This document shows, piece after piece, positions 57,491-64,000 of a DNA stretch of 64,000 nucleotides. The notes below the pieces were generated by a model. That model did no database searches, was not told where the DNA came from, and saw only the letters and a list, made by a program, of their open reading frames with translations. A program made the translations under genes and the position numbers. The stretch's first letter is position 1. Each line of letters opens with the position of its first letter. The stretch is from positions 305,765 to 369,764 of the forward strand of contig SCFE01000004.1 in assembly GCA_004352715.1 (NCBI GenBank), in the 5' to 3' direction. The DNA is from Hofstenia miamia. Lineage: Eukaryota; Xenacoelomorpha; Acoela.

Positions 57491-58307
57491 CCCAGATAAC
57501 AATTGATGGGCTAAACCATGTTGTTTTTAGTTGTTATTTGGTTGTTTTATGTGTCAAAAACAACGTTGTTTTAACTTTGAAATGGTTCCATTTCATTGGC
57601 TGAAACAACATTGCTTCAACAATGTCACATTAGGTTGCTTTTTGGTTGTTTTTTATGAATAAAATATCAACATTTTGAGGTTGTAACAATGTTGTTTCAT
57701 GTTGTCACATGATTGTTTTAGTATTACTTTTATATGCAAAATAAAAGTTTATATTACTAAGCTGTTCAAACATTGCATTTAAACAAACACAAGCCCAACA
57801 AAGGGCAGACAATTATCTTTGAGAAACTGTCAAGCATATTCACTACAAACATTTGTTAGAAATTTAAATGAATGTCTTGTATATAAATGATAACAATGAG
57901 CATAAAAATCTGCCAAGTTTAACAAAAATTTAAAACTCTAAAATTAAGAACAATTTTGTAAGAGTACTTTCTTAAGTCATGAAAAATCTCTTTTGCTCAA
58001 TTATAACTTATGCTATTTAACAATCAATATCAAGGTGTCCAAATATTCATGAATAAATTATTTTGAAAATTCAATTATCTGGTATATTATAATTTTTTGC
58101 AAATTAAAAATTTCAAAAAAGGTTTTGCAAATCCTTTTTTTATAAAAGGATCTAGTAATAAAACTAACAAAATGAGTTTTATTTGCAAGCATCTGCTCAC
58201 TGATTATTTTTTACTAAAGTTGTTATTATGATGTTAGTGGTTGCTGCAACAACCAAAAGTATGAAACAACTGTTAACAATGTAAAAAAACCAAAATTGTT
58301 ATCTGGG
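57491..58307. mobile_element. 817-bp MITE with CCCAGATAACAATT inverted ends
   Basis: Perfect 14-bp inverted ends: CCCAGATAACAATT at 57491 and AATTGTTATCTGGG ending at 58307. They are flanked by TT on each side. The interior near each end is rich in GTTGTTT/AAACAAC words (for example 'TTTTTAGTTGTTATTTGG', 'GGTTGCTGCAACAACC'), i.e. subterminal repeats. No transposase is visible. The superfamily is unclear. Confidence 0.8.
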
Positions 58308-59414
58308 TTATCCTTATCCTTATTTCAATCTTCTTGAAATTCATAATCATTGTAAATGCTAATGATATTCAGGGTTCTATAGCTTTATCATAATGTTTTC
58401 AAAATGAATTTAAGACTGTTTTATTGTAATAAGCACTGTGGTGCCTTGGGCTGAAAATATATACAAACAAAACAAACACAAACACAACAAAGCCTAATAT
58501 ATTAAATGTTATGTCATTACTAAGAAAATGAATCAACATCTTCAAAATCTAGTTTTTTTGTTAATATAGTGGTCAAGAGATCCTTGAATTTCATAGTTAT
58601 GTTTTTCATATCTTATTTACAATTGAGTTCACCCAAAATGATGAGCAAAATTATTCATGTATCAATGCAATATTTGTTGAAAATGAAAAATATAAAAATA
58701 TTACAATTTTACATTTAGTGTGGTCCATCCTGCCCATAATGTCACATATTGCAACTGGTACCACCACAAAGTGGTGGTAGAGAAAATAATAAACTTCAGA
58801 TAACAAAGGTTAACTAAACTTTATTGAACATTGTCTAACAAAATCTAGATATTTAGAGCATAAAAGACCTGTATTAGTTGAACAAAAATGTAAGAGTTTG
58901 TACTGTAATAATAATAAATAGTAAACAACAAGCAGGTTCCTCACATGAGCTTTGACATGGCAACACATCTAGAAAAAAAACTGCACAAGAGAATTTGAAT
59001 ATTAAAAATTGCACAGTTTGTCAAAATTGACATTACACTAAAGAGAGGGAAATTCAAAATTATGCAATAATTATAGTAAAAATGAAAATTATAAATTTCA
59101 TAATAATGTTTGCTGCAATGGAGTGTTGCCACATTATATTTGATTTTTTGAATGAATTGGTAGCCAATTCATAGAAAAAATTCGTCTTTCATTGACAATT
59201 GTTATAAATTTTCTAAATTCTGTAATGGAAAGAATATTGTACAGGAAATATCCATAAGGCAAAAAATTCGAAAAAAACTATGTACCAGATAGGATCATTG
59301 CTCAAATATATTTCTGTTTCTGATGCTGCTTGAATGCAAAAATGTTTGATTGATTTAAATAATAAATATCATGTTTACTGTTGGGTTATTCTATTGAATT
59401 AAAATATTTCACAA

Positions 59415-59541
59415 GGCTATGGTTAGACTATGTAGTTGGTCACATGTGAATTGTCACATTTTGTTAATTCACATGTCTAATCCCCAAGACAATTTGCAAT
59501 GTGGCTTTTCTTGCTACCAATTATGTAGTCTAACCATAGCT
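59415..59541. mobile_element. 127-bp MITE (foldback-like)
   Basis: Left 'GGCTATGGTTAGACTATGTA' and right (reverse complemented) 'AGCTATGGTTAGACTACATA' are near-perfect inverted repeats of about 25 bp. Between them 'TCACATGTGAATTGTCACA' and 'TTAATTCACATGT' form further inverted words. The whole unit can fold on itself. Confidence 0.8.
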
Positions 59542-59903
59542 TTACAACAGAAATATTTCAATTTGAAGCAATGAGTGAATTGCTTGCTTTGCTAAATAAA
59601 AATCTTTGCACAATGAGTTGAAGAAAGGAGATAGATTTAATCATTTAAGTGAGCATAGGTACAGCATTAAGGTATTTCCTTGCTGTGGCACAATCATTCA
59701 ATGATTTTTAAAGCAAATCATATTGATTTATTTCCTAATTCAATTCATATTATTAAATGATTATTTAATTTTGTTTTATAGCAAACTAATAATTAATGAT
59801 ATGCACATTTGTATTAAGGACATACTAATATATTTAGAATGTCCTTTATTAATATAGATACATATTCATGCAAACAAAAATGAAATTCATTCATAAAAAA
59901 AAT

Positions 59904-60740
59904 ATTGGGCAGCACTGCTTGCCTTGGTTACACACATGTGCCACCTATGGTCAAAGATAAAATATGATCCAAATTTGCTTTCTAGTAAACAAAAAATATT
60001 CATACACCTTTTTAATTATTAAAAACTGGTAACTAAAAAACAAAAACTCACTGTTGCTAATATGAGTAATTAATATCAAGTAGTCTGCAATAGTCAGAAA
60101 TTGACTGCATAAAATTATCAAAATATTTCACAGGAATTTCGTTCAAACTCTGTTCAAAAACTTGATTTTGATTTTTGAATAGCAATTATTAAATTTATTG
60201 TCGTAGCCTCTTTTTAATAGTTGCTTGATTTAAATTTGATTGGATTGGTAAGCTTGTGTGGCAAAAATGATGAGAGGAAATTGCCAATATGATTAACACT
60301 ACTTTGGCAAATATTATTTTTGGCAATGTACTTTGTTGCACGTTTTCTAAAGATGTACATTAGTATACATTTAAAATGATGTTTCGGAAATTTTTGAATA
60401 TAGAAATACTGTATTATTTGCTTTTGCAAAAAATAAGAACAAAATCTTTTTAAACTCCAGAAAATGATTAGATTTTTATTTAAATAAAATTCAGTGTTAA
60501 CAGAAAGTTATTTATACTATCAATCAATTAAGCTTCCTTAATCACTCTTCTTAGAATTTTATTTGATTGAGAAAGTAAATATAAAAGTATAAGGTGTTTT
60601 TCAGATGCTATCCTAAGCAGGACATTTTCTGTGAAAAAATTTTCTCGCCTCTATAAATATCAATTTTGGCGCTTTGCAAAACTCGGCATTATGCGGACAT
60701 AGGCGGCTTGTACGTGTAAGGCAAGCAGTGCTTGCCCAAT
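59904..60740. mobile_element. MITE or decayed DNA transposon with about 45-bp inverted ends
   Basis: The left end, ATTGGGCAGCACTGCTTGCC, and the right end (reverse complemented), ATTGGGCAAGCACTGCTTGC, continue pairing through 'ACACACATGTGCCACCTATG' versus 'ACACGTACAAGCCGCCTATG'. They are 837 bp apart. AAT occurs directly outside both ends, a possible 3-bp target duplication. The interior is AT-rich without recognisable coding sequence. Confidence 0.75.
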
Positions 60741-61126
60741 AATTTAATAAAAGAAATTCATTCTTAATTTTAAGAATTTATATCTATACAAATGCACAAA
60801 TCGTAAATTATTAGTTAGCTTTAAAAGAACATTCAAGAATCAAGTAATAATATGATTGAAAAGTACATCATTCATTCAGAGACGCTGGAAGCAACTCAAT
60901 ATTGAGGGGGCAAAACTTCCTAAGCTTAAATATCAATATTTTTTTAAAAATTTCTGAACTTTAGGCAAGCTAAATTACGGCTATCACAACCTTAATAATT
61001 TTAGACTATGTACAAAATACATAAAATACATCTTTATGTTAATTGCATGAATATATTAATATATCAATAAACTAAAGGTCAATCTAACAATTTTTATAAT
61101 CTAAGAGATGAAAGGGGTTTCTCTGT

Positions 61127-63081
61127 CGGGCATTATCAAAAAATCCCCTGGCCGTTACGGACGGAATTCACACATGTTTTAGCCCACAAAAAAGTTTGGG
61201 TGGTCATTAGAGAAGAATATTGTAAACCAAATGAAGGATACCATGCATGGCTTCAACACAATTCAATTTGAAAAGTAGGACTTGACCAGCTTTGATAAAA
61301 ATAGGATTTGAAATTTCGTTACGGACGGAATCGCAAAATCTGGTGGTTTCAACATCATTTATATGTATGAAAATCTCTGTGAAGTATATGCATATTTTCA
61401 TCAGGTAATCGTATGTTATGAAAGGTCACTAAATTAGCTTTATAAGAGTATATAGCATTTTTGTTTATAATGATTAATTGCTTCTGTACCTAACAGGTAA
61501 AATTTCGTTACGGACGGAAATTCAAAATATTTCCATTTTTCTGCTACATTCTCATAAGATTAAAAATGATAAGTCACGCTCAAATACATATAACATGAGG
61601 TTAAACAAGAGGTTACTGTGTCCAAAGTTGTCTAATTCTGGCAGGAACACAGGTTTAAAGATTTTGTTACGGACGGAAAATCATTGATAAAATACAAAAA
61701 ACAATTTTGGCTAAAAAGTTTCGATCCTGCCAAGGATTCTCATCAGATGACTTTTGGCTGTCATGACTTGAGCCACACTGTTCTTTTCTTTGCTGAATTT
61801 TGGTTTATATTTACTGTGCTTTCAGCTCTCACTATGCAGCAATTTCAAAATTTCTTTCTCATTTTAAAGTTCAACTGAGGCAAACTCATGTTTCGAAATA
61901 TTGACCCTAAAAGAATTTAAGCATATTTTTTAGGGTTAGATTTTATTTGTTCTCTTTTCAATCTTTTCCTTTCTTTTCTTTATTTTTGTATTCCTCTTCA
62001 TTCTGTTGCCGTTGTTGTTGCCTCCATTTAGATTGTCTTTCAGAGTTAGAGAGTGGCATTTTGTGTCTGAAATATAAAGAAAATACTTCTTCAGTGTGCA
62101 AGTTGCAGCAAAGGTGCTACATAAATTTTCAAAATTAGTAAACAAATCCAAGTATTAAGTTATTTTTTAAATTGTTTAGGACAATCATTTCAGTATTTGA
62201 TAATAGTAACTTAAAATCTGTGCATGAATAATTCAAATGATATGTTTAATACTTTAAAACTATTAGCAATCTGAAAATAAAACAACCTGGTGACATTGAA
62301 AGAGCACATTCATTCAGGGTCACCAAACCATTCCCTGTGCTCCTCCCATCTCTCCAGCTAACAGTTACGTTGACACCGTTAGGTTTCCCTGCCGTGCCAA
62401 AGAGACAGGACTCCTGGTCAAAGGAGTCCTTTGGCAGTCACAGCTACCCTGCCACACAGGCTTGCCAGGCCTTAGTGTGACCATGTAAAGGTCTGTGCTG
62501 TGACATTAAAAATAAGCCAATTATTGAAGTTTAGAGGAAATAACTCAAAACTGTATATTCCGTCCGTAACGAAATATTGACCCCAAAATAATAAAAAGTA
62601 TACCAACTGGGGTAATATTTTTTATATGTTTTTGATAGTTGGGTTTACCATCAGAGGTTTTAGGAATAACACATTAATTGGATGAATAGGTTGGTAGTAA
62701 TTGAAACTTTTTCATGTCACTCCGTTACGGACGGAAAATCAATATAGATATATAGATAGTGTGAACACCTGAATAATCTCAGCCATATGCATAGTGTCTT
62801 TGTTTAAGGCTATCAGTAGCATGAATATATAGACATAAAAAGTTTGGTCCTCTCTGTTATCACATTTGTGAAATATGACAAAAACATAATTCTGCCTGTA
62901 ACACTATCCAAATATCAGTATGCTCTGTTTACTGTTATAACTTTTTCCCAAATCGAGATATGAAGCTGAAACTTTTAATTCTTGCAGATTAAACATTCCT
63001 ACACATGAAAATACTATATTTATAAAAGAATCCTTTACTTTAAAAATTCATACAAAAGTGACCACTTTTTGATAATGCCCT
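61127..63081. mobile_element. Unidentified DNA element with GGGCATTATCAAAAA ends and repeated CGTTACGGACGGAA boxes
   Basis: The left end, GGGCATTATCAAAAAA (61128-61143), and the right end, TTTTTGATAATGCCC (63066-63080), are inverted repeats. Inside are six copies of a 14-bp box, CGTTACGGACGGAA: 61153, 61317, 61506, 61665 (TGTTACGG variant), 62558 (inverted) and 62723. The first four are 155-190 bp apart. The arrangement is that of subterminal transposase-binding repeats in DNA transposons. No transposase domain could be read in the 2 kb, only a GC-rich exon-like block (62287-62497). The superfamily is unknown to me. Confidence 0.7.
62287..62497 (-). other. GC-rich, exon-like block inside the CGTTACGG element
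   Basis: A sharp rise in GC over 211 bp, bounded on the minus strand by an acceptor-like TTTTTAATGTCACAG and a donor-like CACCAG|GTTGTT. The second half is open in one frame ('DSFDQESCLFGTAGKPNGVN', 'VTVSWRDGRSTGNGLVTLNE'), but the same frame has two stops further upstream. It also contains a hairpin (GGACTCCT..AGGAGTCC). It could be a captured or decayed exon of the element's own gene; I do not recognise it. Confidence 0.35.
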
Positions 63082-63083
63082 GT

Positions 63084-63350
63084 CAGTTATCTCAAAAATC
63101 GAAAAAGAACGTGTGCCTAGAGAAATAATATTAGACACTGTTTCCAACTTTCTACTTAAACCCCATAAAATCGTTGAAGAATCTAATTTAGAAGTTAAAA
63201 TTCTTCACTTAGCAAACATTGCTCAAATAGTCTATGTTATCACAGCATTCATAAACACAAAGACGCAGAACGTTTCATAAGAACATGCCTACAAAAACAT
63301 CATGAAGCATTGAAGTATTTTTTTGTTTGTCGAAGAAATACTTGACGATC
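63084..63350 (+). pseudogene. Unrecognised coding remnant
   Basis: Directly after the right end of the CGTTACGG element a plus-strand frame reads 'SVISKIEKERVPREIILDTV', then 'SNFLLKPHKIVEESNLEVKI' and 'LHLANIAQIVY'. After a probable one-base shift near 63235 another frame continues 'HKDAERFIRTCLQKHHEALK' plus 'YFFVCRRNT' and stop. Composition and helical character look like real protein. No family recognised. The remainder (63350-64000) is AT-rich with nothing supported. Confidence 0.3.
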
Positions 63351-64000
63351 ATGGCATGTTGAAGAAGATATAGGCTAATCGAAAAAATCGTAATCCCAAT
63401 CAGCACCATTTTGCAAGGAAAGGTATGGAAAAACACGAATGGAAAATTTAATAAGACACGTTAATTAAAAGGGTCATTTTGTTCACATAACACAAGAAAT
63501 TTAATAATAGTTTCATTGGAGCATGACTAACCAATATTTAGAGAAGTTTTAAGAACAATCAGTCAAATGAGAAATGTTTTTGTTCTATTTATCTTTACCA
63601 CAATATTGTGAAAATTTGGAGCCTAAATTGTAGATGAATAACTACTTGGGTTTGTAATAGTGAGGAAAAGTACGCATTCAATACCCTTGTTTATATTGTC
63701 AGTGAAATACTAAATAAAAACTTTGAAGCTTTCTGTAATAGCCATGCTAAAGTTGTTTAAATGATATTGCATGTTGATGAATTGTCCCAAGTGTTTCCAA
63801 AAACTGATTAATCACAAAATTTATTTACCAAAAACTGATTATTGCAAATACAAACCAGTAGTAAAAAAATTTTTTAGAATTTTGTGTCCTTTGCATTACT
63901 AAATTCTGTCATTAATTTACTAATTCATATTCACTCAAATTTCATGCAAATATTTTCAATAATTTTATGATTATTTTTCATATTAAAATTGAACATCAGA

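Overview
This 64 kb window is a strongly AT-rich piece of an invertebrate animal genome. Genes are split by GT-AG introns, most of the sequence is non-coding, and transposable elements of many classes are layered inside one another. Nothing in the sequence fixes the species. The mix of Tc1/mariner, hAT, piggyBac-like, CR1-type, Penelope-like and Polinton-like sequences in a very AT-rich background would suit a cnidarian such as Hydra, but that is inference. It is a draft assembly: one exact 1000-N gap (8136-9135), five shorter N runs and three single-N joins.

Two host genes can be supported. (1) A dynamin-superfamily GTPase most like the Mx group lies on the minus strand between about 17849 and 5206. 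Its visible exons are a GTPase exon (17849-17207), a stalk exon that runs into the 1 kb gap (8135-7635) and a last exon (5624-5206). The end of the GTPase domain and the first half of the stalk are not seen. Its introns hold a DD35E Tc1-like transposon, a transposon-derived two-exon gene and a LINE fragment; a second LINE lies upstream of the first visible exon. (2) A small four-exon PLAC8-like membrane protein gene lies on the plus strand (43908-50262). All three splice junctions agree in phase and give 184 codons plus stop.

The most notable region is 29.9-34.4 kb, a decayed Polinton-like (adintovirus-like) element. It has a packaging-ATPase ORF with intact Walker A and B motifs. Divergent from it is a phospholipase A2-domain ORF with a His-Asp-x-x-Tyr motif, broken by stops and a frameshift. 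Two copies of a coiled-coil ORF flank the pair, and a further ORF could be a virion protein. All are damaged.

The rest is layered mobile DNA. Several insertions can be read precisely because they split an older element's reading frame and deleting them rejoins it. A TTAA-flanked piggyBac-like MITE (38497-39024) and an 11-bp-unit MITE (37499-37841) sit in one CR1-type LINE. An AT-flanked element with CACCAGTGG palindromes (53931-54997) splits another. A MITE sits in a Penelope-like element (51053-51524). At 43014-43288 a filled site can be compared with its empty paralogue at 41155. Near the right end an unidentified element (about 61127-63081) carries six copies of CGTTACGGACGGAA and a GC-rich exon-like block.
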